Shown here in pieces: positions 32,325-42,948 of a DNA stretch of 64,000 nt (position 1 is the first letter of the stretch; each line of letters begins with the position of its first letter). Source of the stretch: Immundisolibacter sp049322795 (lineage in GTDB: Bacteria > Pseudomonadota > Gammaproteobacteria > Immundisolibacterales > Immundisolibacteraceae); the NCBI GenBank assembly GCA_049322795.1, contig JBMOQH010000019.1, positions 186,001 through 250,000 on the forward strand, given 5' to 3'. Under the pieces are notes generated by a model. The model made no database searches, was not told where the DNA came from, and was given only the letters and a program-made list of their open reading frames with translations. Both the position numbers and the translations under genes were made by a program.

Positions 32325-33119
32325 TCACTCGCCGGCGACGGCCCGAGTCGGCCGGGCCGCCGGAAACAAGGCGAAGAAGTTTTGCCCCACCTGCGCGTCC
32401 AGCGTCGCCGGCGGCAGCTCCCGCAGGGCGGCCACGCAGTCGGCCACCTGGCGCACGTAAGCCGGCTGGTTCTGCTTGCCGCGGTGCGGCACGGGCGCCA
32501 GATACGGCGCATCGGTCTCGACCAGCAGGCGATCGAGCGGTACCTGACGCGCGGCGTCCCGGATCGGTTCGGCGCTCTTGAACGTGACGATGCCCGAGAA
32601 CGAGATGTGAAAGCCGAGCTCCAGCGCCCGCTGCGCGGTCGGCCAGTCCTCGGTGAAGCAGTGCATCACGCCGCCGACATCGGACGCCCGCTCCTCGGCG
32701 AGGATCCGCATAGTGTCGTCAGTGGCGTCGCGCATGTGCACGATGAGCGGTTTGCCCACCTCGCGCGCGGCGCGGATGTGAGTCCGAAAGCGGGCCTGCT
32801 GCAGCGCGACATGGTCGGCGCCGTAGTGGTAATCGAGGCCGGTTTCGCCAACCGCGACGATCAGCGGATCGTCGGCCAGCCGCGCCAGCGCCGGCACGTC
32901 CGGGTCGTCATCACCGACATGGTTCGGGTGCACGCCGACCGATGCCGACACGGTGTCGTGGCGCGCGGCGAGCGAACGCACCACCGGCGCGTTGGCAAGG
33001 CTCACGCTCACGCACAGAAAGTGCCCCACACCGGCCGCCGCCGCCTGCGCCAGCAAGGCGTCGACGCGTTCCAGGGTCGGGTCGATCAGGTCAAGGTGAC
33101 AGTGCGAGTCGACCAGCAT
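32325..33119 (-). CDS. tatD: TatD family metal-dependent DNase
   Basis: 264 residues. The metal site is shown by DSHCHLD at the N-terminus, ETGLDYHY, IVHMRDA, MHCFTED and the final catalytic Asp in LLVETDAPYLAP. It is the YcfH/TatD hydrolase with 3'-5' exonuclease or deoxyribonuclease activity. Here, as in Pseudomonas, it follows pilZ downstream of holB and tmk. Start ATG at 33119, two bases after the pilZ stop. Confidence 0.92.
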   Translation of the reverse strand: MLVDSHCHLDLIDPTLERVDALLAQAAAAGVGHFLCVSVSLANAPVVRSLAARHDTVSASVGVHPNHVGDDDPDVPALARLADDPLIVAVGETGLDYHYGADHVALQQARFRTHIRAAREVGKPLIVHMRDATDDTMRILAEERASDVGGVMHCFTEDWPTAQRALELGFHISFSGIVTFKSAEPIRDAARQVPLDRLLVETDAPYLAPVPHRGKQNQPAYVRQVADCVAALRELPPATLDAQVGQNFFALFPAARPTRAVAGE

Positions 33120-33121
33120 GC

Positions 33122-33484
33122 CTACATGGTATGGGTATGGCGCTCGCTGTTCAGCGAACCGGCAAGGTAGGTCTCGATCTTGTTGCGCGCCACCCGGCTG
33201 CTGTCGTCGTCGACGAACTGCACGCCCACGCCGGCCACCTTGCCGTTCTGTGAGTCACGCGGGGTGATCCATACCACCTTGCCGGCAACGGGCAGCTTTT
33301 CCGCCTCGTCCATCAAGGAGAGCAGCAGGATCAGCTCGTCGCCGAGGTGTACCTGACGGCTGGTGGGAATGAACAGCCCCCCGCCAGACACGAACGACAT
33401 GTAGGAGGCGTAAAGCGCGTTCTTGTCGCGGATGGAAACGGCCAGTACGCCAGTCGGTGACTCAGCTGGGGAATTGTCGGCCAT
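33122..33484 (-). CDS. pilZ: Type IV pilus PilZ domain protein
   Basis: 120-residue PilZ-fold protein. LFIPTSRQVHLGDELILLLS and the strand VVWITPRDSQNGKVAGVGVQ match the PilZ of type IV pilus biogenesis, which usually lacks the RxxxR c-di-GMP motif. No RxxxR is visible here. The ATG at 33484 has GGAG 6 bases upstream and is preferred over a Met five codons earlier. Its place between holB and tatD is as in Pseudomonas. Confidence 0.88.
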   Translation of the reverse strand: MADNSPAESPTGVLAVSIRDKNALYASYMSFVSGGGLFIPTSRQVHLGDELILLLSLMDEAEKLPVAGKVVWITPRDSQNGKVAGVGVQFVDDDSSRVARNKIETYLAGSLNSERHTHTM

Positions 33485-33514
33485 GGGGGGCTCCATCATG
33501 TTTCGGGCGGCGCT

Positions 33515-34510
33515 TCAGCCGCCCGTCCACAGGGGGTGGAGCAGGCGCTGCAAGGCCAGGTCCTTGACCAGCGGATGCTCGCGCAGGCGCATGAAATCCT
33601 CCAACTCGGCCGCAAACGCCTGCAGGCGCGCCGGCGGCGCCGGCTGCCGCACGCGCGCCCTGGAATCGCCGCCCGCGCGCCGCAGCGCATGGCGCAGCCA
33701 CCCGTACAAGGCCGCGTCGAGCGCCTCTTGCGGCAGCTTGATCCAGTCGCGCGCCAGGCGCAGCGGATCGGCCGTGCCCGTCAACAGGCCGGCGCATCCG
33801 GCCTCGACATCGCGCCAGACCTGGGCGATGTCCGACGAAAGCAAATTGCGCGCCCGCAACGGCGCCCCACCGGCCAGATCGAGCGCCAAGTCCGCATCAC
33901 CGCCACTCGTGGGCAGCGCTCCACGGGCCAACGCCAACGGCGGCGTGCGCAAACGCAGCAGCTGACAGCGGCTGCGCACGGTCGCCGGCAGATGCGCCGC
34001 GCGCTGCGACAGCAGCAGGAACAACGTGTTATCGGGCGGCTCCTCCAGCAGCTTGAGCAGCGCGTTGGCGGCGGCCGTGTTCAGCGCATCGGCCGGCAGC
34101 AGCACGGCCAGCTTGTAGCCGCCGTAGTGCGCGCTGGCGTGCAGGCGATCGTGCAGTTCCCGCACCTGCTCCACGTTGATGATGACCGAGGGTGTCTTGC
34201 GCTTGGTGTCGTACTGGCAGCGCTGCCCGGCGTAGCGGGCGAACGCCGGGCGGCGCTCATGATCCGGGCTCAACACCACGCAGTCCGGGTGACTGCCGGC
34301 GGCGTGTTGCTGGCAGCCGCGGCAAACCCCACAGGGCTCCCCGGCGGCCGGCTGCTCGCACAGCAACAAGCCGGCGAGCGCCTCGATGAACTCGGCCTTG
34401 CCAATCCCGGGCGGACCCGTCACCAGCAGCGCGTGATGCAACCGATTGGCCGCCCGCGCGGCGCACACCGTTTGCCAGGCATCCGCTTGCCACGGGAACG
34501 GGGCGCTCAC
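33515..34510 (-). CDS. holB: DNA polymerase III subunit delta'
   Basis: 331-residue clamp-loader subunit. It has a P-loop-like GPPGIGKAEF, the zinc-binding cysteines CGVCRGCQQ and HPDC, and the SRC motif in VRSRCQLLRL. ALLKLLEEPP is the conserved sensor region. The GTG start at 34510 overlaps the tmk stop in a GTGA junction. Confidence 0.92.
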   Translation of the reverse strand: MSAPFPWQADAWQTVCAARAANRLHHALLVTGPPGIGKAEFIEALAGLLLCEQPAAGEPCGVCRGCQQHAAGSHPDCVVLSPDHERRPAFARYAGQRCQYDTKRKTPSVIINVEQVRELHDRLHASAHYGGYKLAVLLPADALNTAAANALLKLLEEPPDNTLFLLLSQRAAHLPATVRSRCQLLRLRTPPLALARGALPTSGGDADLALDLAGGAPLRARNLLSSDIAQVWRDVEAGCAGLLTGTADPLRLARDWIKLPQEALDAALYGWLRHALRRAGGDSRARVRQPAPPARLQAFAAELEDFMRLREHPLVKDLALQRLLHPLWTGG

Positions 34511-35127
34511 AGCAGCGGCCTCACGGCGTGTTCGATGGCGGCCTGCACGGCGTCGGGCCCGGCCGCGGCATCGATGACGCAATAGCGCTGCGGCGCCTGG
34601 CGCGCGCGGGCCAGATAGGCCTCGCGTACGCGCTGATGGAATTCGATGGTCTCCCGCTCGAAGCGGTCCGCGGCGCCACGCTGCCTGGCACGCGCCAACC
34701 CCGTCTCGACCGGCAAATCGAGCAACAGCGTCAGATCCGGGCGCGCGCGCGGCGGCAGCAGCGCTTCAAGTGCCGCTACGGGCCCGACACCAAGGCCGCG
34801 TCCGCCGCCCTGATAGGCGTAACTCGCATCGACGTAGCGGTCGCAGACCACCCAGACGCCGTCGGCCAAGGCCGGCAGGATGACTGATGCCACATGCTCA
34901 CTGCGCGCGGCAAACATCAACAGCAGTTCCGTCAGCGGCGCCATGGGCGGATCGGCCGGCGCCAGCAGCAACTCGCGCAAGCGCTCGCCGAGCGGCGTGC
35001 CGCCGGGCTCGCGGGTCAGCAGCACGCGTTTGCCGTGCCGCTCGAGGAAGGCCTTCAGCTCGACCGCCCGACTGCTCTTGCCGGCACCCTCGAGGCCTTC
35101 CAGCGTGATGAAGCCGCCGCCACTCAC
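34507..35127 (-). CDS. tmk: Thymidylate kinase
   Basis: 206 residues. P-loop GLEGAGKSS, the DR(Y/F) motif in CDRYVDASYAYQGGGR, and the lid region RGAADRFE are intact. It phosphorylates dTMP to dTDP. The GTG start at 35127 overlaps the mltG stop by 3 bases (GTGA), and its stop overlaps the holB start in the same way, giving a tightly coupled mltG-tmk-holB chain. Confidence 0.93.
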   Translation of the reverse strand: MSGGGFITLEGLEGAGKSSRAVELKAFLERHGKRVLLTREPGGTPLGERLRELLLAPADPPMAPLTELLLMFAARSEHVASVILPALADGVWVVCDRYVDASYAYQGGGRGLGVGPVAALEALLPPRARPDLTLLLDLPVETGLARARQRGAADRFERETIEFHQRVREAYLARARQAPQRYCVIDAAAGPDAVQAAIEHAVRPLL

Positions 35128-36158
35128 GACGGGCAGCGCCCGGCTTGACGGCGCTGGTAACAGTCGACCGCCCGGTTGTGCTCGGCCAGCGTGCGCGAGA
35201 AGGCATGACTGCCGTCACCACGGGCCACGAAGTACAGATAGTCGACCGGCGCCGGGTGCAGCACTGCCGTCAGCGAAGCCTCGCTCGGCAGCGCGATCGG
35301 CGTCGCCGGCAGGCCCTTCCGGGTGTAGGTGTTGTGTGCCGTCGGGGCGAGCAGGTCGCGCCGCGTCAGGTTGCCATCGAAGGCCTCGCCGAGCCCGTAG
35401 ATCACGGTCGAGTCGATCTGCAGCGGCATTCCAAGGCGCAGCCGGTTCAGCATCACGCCGGCGACCAGCGGGCGTTCGTCGGCGCGCCCGGTCTCCTTCT
35501 CGACCAGCGAGGCCAGGATGAGGGCGTCTTGCGCCGTCGCCGGAGCGCCGGCACCGCGCGCCGCCCACAGGGCGGCCAGACGCGCCCGCATGGCCGCATG
35601 ACTGCGACGCAGCAGCGCGAGATCGGTCTCGCCGCGCGTCACGAAGTAGGTGTCCGGCAGAAACCAGCCCTCGGCCGGCAGCGAGGGGGCACCGAGCGCC
35701 GCCATGATCTCGGCATCGCTGTGCTCGCGCAGCGTGGCGGTAACCCCCGGGAAAGCCCAGATTGCGCGCAGCGCATCGCGAAAGGTGCCGCCCTCAGGCA
35801 GACGAACGGCGTGTTGCAGCACGCGCCCGGCGGCGAAATCCGCAAGCAGGCGGGCCGGCGTGGTGGCCGGGTCGATTTCGTACTCGCCGGCAATGATGCG
35901 ATCGCCCCGACCGGTCAGGCGTGCCCAGACGTGGATGGCGCGCGGATGTTTGATCTGCCCGGCGCAGGCAAGGGTATCGAGCACGGTGGCAAGCGTCTGA
36001 CCCGGCTGCACCAACACGCTGCCGGCCGTCCGGATCGGACGGTTCGCCAGGTGACCGAGCCAGGCCAGCTGCGCCAGCAGCAGACAGACCAGCAAGGCCG
36101 ATGCGGTCGTGGCACGCCGCCAGAGTGTCCTTGAGACGCGTTGGTCAGCGCGCGGCAT
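35124..36158 (-). CDS. mltG: Endolytic murein transglycosylase MltG
   Basis: 344-residue YceG/MltG. One N-terminal membrane anchor (ALLVCLLLAQLAWLGHLA) precedes a LysM-like region and the catalytic domain. The catalytic Glu is in LASLVEKETG, and LQIDSTVIYGLG and YTRKGLPATPI are family signatures. It cuts nascent peptidoglycan at the inner membrane. The gene directly follows fabF (23-bp gap); pabC, usually found here, is absent. Confidence 0.93.
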   Translation of the reverse strand: MPRADQRVSRTLWRRATTASALLVCLLLAQLAWLGHLANRPIRTAGSVLVQPGQTLATVLDTLACAGQIKHPRAIHVWARLTGRGDRIIAGEYEIDPATTPARLLADFAAGRVLQHAVRLPEGGTFRDALRAIWAFPGVTATLREHSDAEIMAALGAPSLPAEGWFLPDTYFVTRGETDLALLRRSHAAMRARLAALWAARGAGAPATAQDALILASLVEKETGRADERPLVAGVMLNRLRLGMPLQIDSTVIYGLGEAFDGNLTRRDLLAPTAHNTYTRKGLPATPIALPSEASLTAVLHPAPVDYLYFVARGDGSHAFSRTLAEHNRAVDCYQRRQAGRCPS

Positions 36159-36181
36159 GATTGCCGAAACGACGTGCGGAC

Positions 36182-37423
<1,242 letters not shown>

Positions 37424-37459
37424 CTGCCAGCGGCCCCGCGGCGGATGGTGGGACGCCCC

Positions 37460-37705
37460 TTACTTGCGGGACGCCAGTTCCTTCTCGACGTAATTGATGG
37501 CTTCCTGCACGGTGGTGATCTTCTCGGCGGCCTCGTCGGCGATTTCGCACTCGAACTCTTCCTCGAGGGCCATCACCAGCTCGACCGTATCGAGCGAGTC
37601 GGCGCCCAGGTCGTCGACGAAGGAGGAGTCGTTGCTGACTTCCTCTTCCTTGACGCCCAGCTGCTCGACAACGATCTTCTTCACGCGCTCTTCAATGCTG
37701 CTCAT
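37460..37705 (-). CDS. acpP: Acyl carrier protein
   Basis: 81-residue acidic ACP. The phosphopantetheine Ser is in GADSLDTVELVM. A strong GGAGGAAAG ribosome site precedes the ATG, as expected for this abundant protein. It lies between fabG and fabF as in other gammaproteobacteria. Confidence 0.96.
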   Translation of the reverse strand: MSSIEERVKKIVVEQLGVKEEEVSNDSSFVDDLGADSLDTVELVMALEEEFECEIADEAAEKITTVQEAINYVEKELASRK

Positions 37706-37765
37706 GACTCACTTTCCTCCCAGGGGAAACAAACAAAGGGACTTGCGCTGGACGGCGGGGCCGTC

Positions 37766-38515
37766 TCAGGCCAGATACATGCCGCCGTTGATGTGCAGGG
37801 TCTGACCGGTGATGTAGGCGGCCTGCGGCGAGGCGAGGTAGGCAACCAGAGCCGCCACTTCGCCGGCTTCGCCAAAGCGTCCGAGCGGCACCGACTGCAG
37901 CAGGCCGGTGCGCTGATCTTCGGTCAAGGCGGCGGTCATGTCGGTGTCGATGAAACCCGGTGCCACGGTGTTCACGGTGATGCTGCGGCTTGCCAATTCG
38001 CGCGCCAGGGCGCGCGTGAAACCGGCCAAGCCCGCTTTCGCGGCGGCGTAGTTTACCTGTCCTGCGTTGCCCATGGCACCGACCACCGAACCGATGTTGA
38101 TGATGCGCCCGCGCCGGGCCCGCGTCATGCCGCGGGCGCAGGCCCGCGCCAGGCGAAAGGCGGCGCCAAGATTGGTGTCGAGCACCATGTCCCAGTCGTC
38201 GTCCTTGAGCAGCAGCAGCAGGTTGTCGCGCGTGATGCCGGCGTTGTTGACAAGGATGGACACGGCCCCGTGGGCCGACTTGATGGCATCGACCAGGGTC
38301 ACGGTGCCATCACGGTCCGCCGCATTGAAGACCATGCCGCCGCCCTTCAGACCCGCGGCAGCGAGCTCATCCCCGATACGCTGCGCGCCGGCCTCGCTGG
38401 TGGCGGTACCGATCACGGTGGCGCCGGCCTGCGCCAACTGGTGGGCGATAGCCCGGCCGATGCCGCGGCTGGCGCCGGTCACCAGTGCGATTTCCCCGTC
38501 GAGACGAATGTCCAT
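37766..38515 (-). CDS. fabG: 3-oxoacyl-ACP reductase
   Basis: 249-residue short-chain dehydrogenase. The NADPH-binding GASRGIGRAIA, NNAG, the catalytic Ser in IGSVVGAMG and the YAAAKAG pair of Tyr and Lys are intact. It reduces beta-ketoacyl-ACP in the elongation cycle. It follows fabD by 21 bp. Confidence 0.96.
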   Translation of the reverse strand: MDIRLDGEIALVTGASRGIGRAIAHQLAQAGATVIGTATSEAGAQRIGDELAAAGLKGGGMVFNAADRDGTVTLVDAIKSAHGAVSILVNNAGITRDNLLLLLKDDDWDMVLDTNLGAAFRLARACARGMTRARRGRIINIGSVVGAMGNAGQVNYAAAKAGLAGFTRALARELASRSITVNTVAPGFIDTDMTAALTEDQRTGLLQSVPLGRFGEAGEVAALVAYLASPQAAYITGQTLHINGGMYLA

Positions 38516-38536
38516 ATCGATCCTGTGTGCGTGCCG

Positions 38537-39472
38537 TCAGCCAACGGCGGCCTGCGCCTGGCGCAGGCTGGCCGGATCCTGCACGGCGAGGCTGTCGAGT
38601 TCGCTGCAAATGCGCTTGGTCAGACCCGCCAGCACCTTTCCGGGACCACATTCGACCACCCGGGTGACGCCCAGCGCGACCATCTTCTCGACCACCTCGA
38701 CCCAGCGCACCGGCGAGTAGATCTGCCGGATCAGCGCATCGCGAATGGCGGCAGGATCGCCGGGCGTCGCCACGTCGACGTTGTTGATCACCGGCACGGC
38801 GGGCGGGGCGATGCTCGCCGCGGCAATGGCCGGTGTCAGCGCCAGCGCCGCCGGCCGCATGAGCTCGCAATGGAAGGGCGCGCTCACCGGCAACTGCACC
38901 ACCCGCTTGGCGCCGGCCGCCAGCGCTGCGGCCGAGGCGCGCTGCACGGCTGCCGTGTGACCGGCGATGACGCTTTGCGGCGGCGCGTTGTAGTTGGCCA
39001 CGGCCACGATCTCGTCGGCGGTTGCCGCGCTGGCGCAGGCCGCCTCGACGGCGGCACGGTCCAGCCCGAGCACCGCCGCCATGGCGCCGAGACCGACCGG
39101 CACCGCCTGCTGCATCAACTCGCCGCGCTGGCGCACCAGTTGCACCGCCTGCGCAAACGGCAGGGCGCCGGCGCAGACCAGCGCGCTGTACTCGCCCAGG
39201 CTGTGGCCGGCCATCACCGCCGGCACCGGTCCGCCGGCGGCCTGCCAGGCGCGCCAGACCGCGACGCCGGCCGTCAACATGGCGGGCTGCGTCACGGCGG
39301 TGAGCTGAAGTTCGCTTTCCGGGCCGTTCTGCACCCGTTGCCACAGGTCATAGCCGAGCGCCGTGCTGGCGTCGGCGAAGGTCTGCTCGACCTCGGGAAA
39401 CTCACTCGCCAACTCGGCCAGCATGCCGACCGATTGCGAGCCCTGACCGGGAAAAACCAATGCCAGTGTCAT
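38537..39472 (-). CDS. fabD: Malonyl-CoA:ACP transacylase
   Basis: 311 residues. Nucleophile Ser in GHSLGEYSAL, the His in SAPFHCELM, and the N-terminal FPGQGSQ are diagnostic. The ATG at 39472 is the start that matches the family N-terminus; the upstream in-frame extension overlaps fabH. It makes malonyl-ACP for FabH and FabF. Confidence 0.95.
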   Translation of the reverse strand: MTLALVFPGQGSQSVGMLAELASEFPEVEQTFADASTALGYDLWQRVQNGPESELQLTAVTQPAMLTAGVAVWRAWQAAGGPVPAVMAGHSLGEYSALVCAGALPFAQAVQLVRQRGELMQQAVPVGLGAMAAVLGLDRAAVEAACASAATADEIVAVANYNAPPQSVIAGHTAAVQRASAAALAAGAKRVVQLPVSAPFHCELMRPAALALTPAIAAASIAPPAVPVINNVDVATPGDPAAIRDALIRQIYSPVRWVEVVEKMVALGVTRVVECGPGKVLAGLTKRICSELDSLAVQDPASLRQAQAAVG

Positions 39473-39512
39473 GCGAGAAATCCGAACGGGAATGTCGGGC
39501 CGGGTGGCAGGC

Positions 39513-40478
39513 TCAGAAGCGCAGCAGCGCCGAGCCCCAGGCGAAACCGCCACCGAAGGCCTCCAGCAGCAGTGTCTGGCCGGGCTTGACGCGACCGTCC
39601 CGCACCGCGACATCGAGCGCCAGCGGCACCGAAGCGGCCGACGTGTTGCCGTGTTCGGCAATGGTGAGCACGACCTGCTCCATCGGCAGGCGCAGACGCT
39701 TGGCAATGGCGGCGATGATGCGAAGGTTGGCCTGGTGCGGAATCAGCCAGTCGATGGCGGACTTGTCGAGGCCGTTGGCGGCCAGCGCCTCCTCCACCGA
39801 TTCGCCGAGCTTCTCGACCGCCACCCGGAACACGTCCGAGCCTTCCATCACCATGTGCGGGGGGTGTTCGGCCAGCGTGGCGTAGTCGTCGGATACCCAC
39901 CCCGGCACCCACAGCAAGTCCTTGTACTTGCCATCGGCGTGAAGGTGGGTGGAGAGGATGCCGGGGGTCTGGTCGCGACGCAGCACCAGAGCGCCTGCGC
40001 CGTCGGCGAACAGGATGCAGGTGCGCCGGTCCTGCCAATCGATGATCCGCGACATCGTCTCGGTGCCGATGACCAGCGCCGTGTCGGCCGCGCCGCTGCG
40101 CAGCAGGCTGTCCGCCACCGACAATGCATAGATGAATCCGGCGCAGGCGGCCACCACGTCGAAGGCCGGGCCACCGGCGATGCCCAGGCGGTTCTGCAGC
40201 AGGCATGCCGTGCTCGGAAAAACCTTCTCCGGCGTGCAGGTGGCGACCACCACCAGGCCGATGTCAGACGGTGCGAGCCCGGCCATGTGCAGCGCCGCGC
40301 GCGCGGCCTTCTCGCCAAGATCGGTCGAGGTCTCGCCCGGCGCGGCGATGCGCCGCTCCCGGATGCCGGTGCGCTCGAAGATCCACTTGTCGCTGGTCTC
40401 GACCACGCTCTCGAGATCGGCGTTGGTGACGACCCGCTCCGGCAGCGCGCTGCCGGTGCCGATGACACGGGAATACAT
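39513..40478 (-). CDS. fabH: Beta-ketoacyl-ACP synthase III
   Basis: 321 residues. Catalytic Cys in VVAACAGFIYAL, His in IPHQANLRI and Asn in HGNTSAASVP. It starts fatty-acid synthesis by joining acetyl-CoA and malonyl-ACP. The ATG at 40478 shares one base with the plsX stop (TGATG). Confidence 0.95.
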   Translation of the reverse strand: MYSRVIGTGSALPERVVTNADLESVVETSDKWIFERTGIRERRIAAPGETSTDLGEKAARAALHMAGLAPSDIGLVVVATCTPEKVFPSTACLLQNRLGIAGGPAFDVVAACAGFIYALSVADSLLRSGAADTALVIGTETMSRIIDWQDRRTCILFADGAGALVLRRDQTPGILSTHLHADGKYKDLLWVPGWVSDDYATLAEHPPHMVMEGSDVFRVAVEKLGESVEEALAANGLDKSAIDWLIPHQANLRIIAAIAKRLRLPMEQVVLTIAEHGNTSAASVPLALDVAVRDGRVKPGQTLLLEAFGGGFAWGSALLRF

Positions 40479-41494
40479 CACGCCGTCAGCGCCTGCGGCA
40501 GGAAGTCCGCCAGGCGCTCGCCGATGCGCTGCGGCACCTGGGCGCGGGCCTGCGCGGCGGCCTCGGTGATGGCCTGCGTGAAGCCGACCACATCGGTGCC
40601 ACCGTGGCTCTTGATGACCGTCGCCGGCAGGCCGAGCAGGCTCGCGCCGTTGTAGGCACGCGGGTCCAGGCGCTGGCGCAGCGCCCGCAGCGCCGGCATC
40701 GACGCCAGCGCGCCCAGGCGCCGCAACGGTGAACGGCTGAACTCCTCGCGCAGCACCTGCGTGATCATGCGCGCCAGTCCCTCGCTGGTTTTGAGCGCCA
40801 CATTGCCGACGAATCCATCGCACACCACGACGTCGGTGGTGCCGGCGTAGATGTCGTCACCTTCGACATAACCGTGGAAATTGAGGCCACTGGCGCGGAT
40901 CAGCTCGGCTGCACGCTGCACGGTGTCGGTGCCCTTGGTCGCCTCGCTGCCGATGTTGAGCAGGCCGACCGTCGGATTGCGCCGCTTGCCGAGCGCCTCG
41001 ACCAGCACCGCGCCCATCAGTGCGAATTCGCACAGCTGCTCGGCGCTGCACTCGGTGTTGGCGCCCAGGTCGAGCACGTAGGTCTCGCCGCGCAAGGTTG
41101 GCAGCGCCCGCACGATGGCCGGACGCTCGATGCCGGGCAGCATGTGCAGCACGAAGCGCGCGGTCGCCATCAGCGCACCGGTGTTGCCGGCGCTCACGCA
41201 GGCCTGCGCCTGCCCGCCGGCGACCAGGTCGATCGCCACGCGCATGGACGAGTCCTTCTTGCCGCGCAGCGCCTTGGCCGGCGCTTCATCCATGTCGACG
41301 ACCTGGCTCGCGTGCCGCACGTCCAGCGCCAGGCTCGCCACGTCGGGCGGCAGCAGGGCGCGCACGGTGCCCTCGTCGCCGACCAGGATCAGGCGCACGT
41401 CGGTGTTCTGGCGCAGAAAGGCCAGTGCGGCGGGTACGACCACGGTTGGGCCATGATCGCCCCCCATGGCATCCACCGCCAGCACCAGTCCCAA
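40478..41494 (-). CDS. plsX: Phosphate acyltransferase PlsX
   Basis: 338 residues. The N-terminal AVDAMGGDHGP and the segments SAGNTGALMA and VCDGFVGNVALK are family signatures. It converts acyl-ACP to acyl-phosphate for phospholipid synthesis. The start is TTG at 41494, 3 bp after the rpmF stop. Confidence 0.94.
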   Translation of the reverse strand: MGLVLAVDAMGGDHGPTVVVPAALAFLRQNTDVRLILVGDEGTVRALLPPDVASLALDVRHASQVVDMDEAPAKALRGKKDSSMRVAIDLVAGGQAQACVSAGNTGALMATARFVLHMLPGIERPAIVRALPTLRGETYVLDLGANTECSAEQLCEFALMGAVLVEALGKRRNPTVGLLNIGSEATKGTDTVQRAAELIRASGLNFHGYVEGDDIYAGTTDVVVCDGFVGNVALKTSEGLARMITQVLREEFSRSPLRRLGALASMPALRALRQRLDPRAYNGASLLGLPATVIKSHGGTDVVGFTQAITEAAAQARAQVPQRIGERLADFLPQALTA

Positions 41495-41497
41495 CGC

Positions 41498-41680
41498 CTA
41501 CTCGCCCTTGCCGGTATCGATGACCTTGCGGCCGCGGTAATAGCCGCTCGGGCTGACGTGGTGGCGGCGGTGAATTTCGCCCGTGGTCGGCTCGACCGAC
41601 AGCGTGGGCGGCTTCAGGGCGTCGTGGGAACGGCGCATGCCGCGCTTGGAGCGGCTCTTGTGGTCTTGTGCAACGGCCAT
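41498..41680 (-). CDS. rpmF: 50S ribosomal protein L32
   Basis: 60 residues, AVAQDHKSRSKRGMRRSHD at the start and GYYRGRKVI near the end, typical of bacterial L32. The zinc-binding cysteines found in some L32 proteins are missing, as in E. coli. It lies between yceD and plsX, the conserved order. Confidence 0.95.
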   Translation of the reverse strand: MAVAQDHKSRSKRGMRRSHDALKPPTLSVEPTTGEIHRRHHVSPSGYYRGRKVIDTGKGE

Positions 41681-41691
41681 GGGAAATCCTG

Positions 41692-42216
41692 TCAGTCGTC
41701 GTGCCCGCCGGGCGGGCCTTGTTTACGGAGGGAGGCAAGCGCCGCGAACGGCTGCCGCTTCCCCGCCTGCTGCGCCGGCACTGCCGTGGTACTGCACATG
41801 CCTTCGGCATGGTGCGGGTGGTCGGGCAGGACCAGCAACAATTCGTCTTCTATCAATTCGGCCAGTGGCAGCGCCTGGTCCGCCGGGCAGATCAGCGGCT
41901 CGTAACCCTCTGGCAGGCGGGCAAGTTCACCTTCCTCCTTCAATACGCCCAGCCGGATCGGCGCTTCAAGGCGCAGCGTGAACGGCTCGAGACAGCGCTG
42001 GCAGCGCACCGAAACCGAGCACTCCACGCTACCGGTCAGCACCAGGTGTCCACCGGCGAGCACCTGCCCCAGCAGCGTGACTTCTACTTCACCGCTGTCG
42101 TCTTCCAGGAGTTGGCACAAACGGCCCATGCTCGCCAGCGGCACCGTGCCGTGGGTCTGCCGGCCGGTCCGGGCCCATTCGCGCGGGTCGATCGCATCCA
42201 CTGTGAGCCCGGCCAT
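41692..42216 (-). CDS. yceD: DUF177 (YceD) protein, 23S rRNA accumulation factor
   Basis: 174 residues. The CxRC pair in VSVRCQRCLEPF and the acidic segment LAELIEDELLLVLP are characteristic. It begins the yceD-rpmF-plsX-fab operon and is divergent from maf. YceD is linked to 23S rRNA synthesis in E. coli and plants. Confidence 0.9.
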   Translation of the reverse strand: MAGLTVDAIDPREWARTGRQTHGTVPLASMGRLCQLLEDDSGEVEVTLLGQVLAGGHLVLTGSVECSVSVRCQRCLEPFTLRLEAPIRLGVLKEEGELARLPEGYEPLICPADQALPLAELIEDELLLVLPDHPHHAEGMCSTTAVPAQQAGKRQPFAALASLRKQGPPGGHDD

Positions 42217-42326
42217 AAGGGCGCGAAGTGTAGTGGCGGCCTGCGTCGGGTGTCAAAGAAACCGACCGCCCGATGCTCCGGACGCGCTGGCTAGAATGGC
42301 CGCCCCGACCTCACCGTGGAAGCCGC

Positions 42327-42917
42327 ATGTCCGCGCCGCATTTGCCCCTCGTGCTTGCATCGAGCTCACCGACCCGACGCGAGCTGCTCGCCCGCCTCGG
42401 TTTGCCGTTCGCGTGCCGCTCGCCGCAGGTCGATGAAACGGCCTTGCCCGGCGAGACCCCGGCCGCGCAGGCCCAGCGCCTGGCCCAGGCAAAGGCGCTG
42501 GCGGTTGCCGGCAACTATCCGGCGCACTTGATCATCGGCTCCGATCAGGTGGCCGTGGTGGGCGGGCGGGTGCTCGGCAAGCCCGGCGATCGCGCCCGCG
42601 CGGCGGAACAGCTGGCTTTCGCGGCCGGCCGGGTGATGGTGTTTCAAACCGCCCTGTGCCTGCTCGACAGCGCGAGCGGCCGGGCCGCCGTCCGGCTGGT
42701 GCCGTTCGAAGTGGAACTGCGGCGGCTCGACGCCGCCGACATCGCGCGCTACCTCGATGCCGAACAGCCCTTCGGCTGCGCCGGATCGCTGCGCTCGGAG
42801 GGGCTGGGAGTCACGCTATGCAAGCGCATGAGCGGCGATGACCCCACGGCGCTGCTCGGACTGCCGCTGCTTGCCCTGTGCGAGCTCCTGCGCGCCGAAG
42901 GTGTCCCGCTGCCTTGA
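42327..42917 (+). CDS. Maf family nucleotide pyrophosphatase (YceF-like)
   Basis: 196 residues. N-terminal LASSSPTRRELLARLGLPF, the central ETPAAQAQRLAQAKA and IIGSDQVAV, and the C-terminal GCAGSLRSEGLG are Maf-family motifs. YceF-type Maf hydrolyses 7-methyl-GTP. The ATG at 42327 begins the conserved N-terminus. Divergent from yceD, 110 bp away. Confidence 0.9.
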   Translation: MSAPHLPLVLASSSPTRRELLARLGLPFACRSPQVDETALPGETPAAQAQRLAQAKALAVAGNYPAHLIIGSDQVAVVGGRVLGKPGDRARAAEQLAFAAGRVMVFQTALCLLDSASGRAAVRLVPFEVELRRLDAADIARYLDAEQPFGCAGSLRSEGLGVTLCKRMSGDDPTALLGLPLLALCELLRAEGVPLP

Positions 42918-42948
42918 CGGAAATCGCGGCGCGCACCCGCACGGCCCT

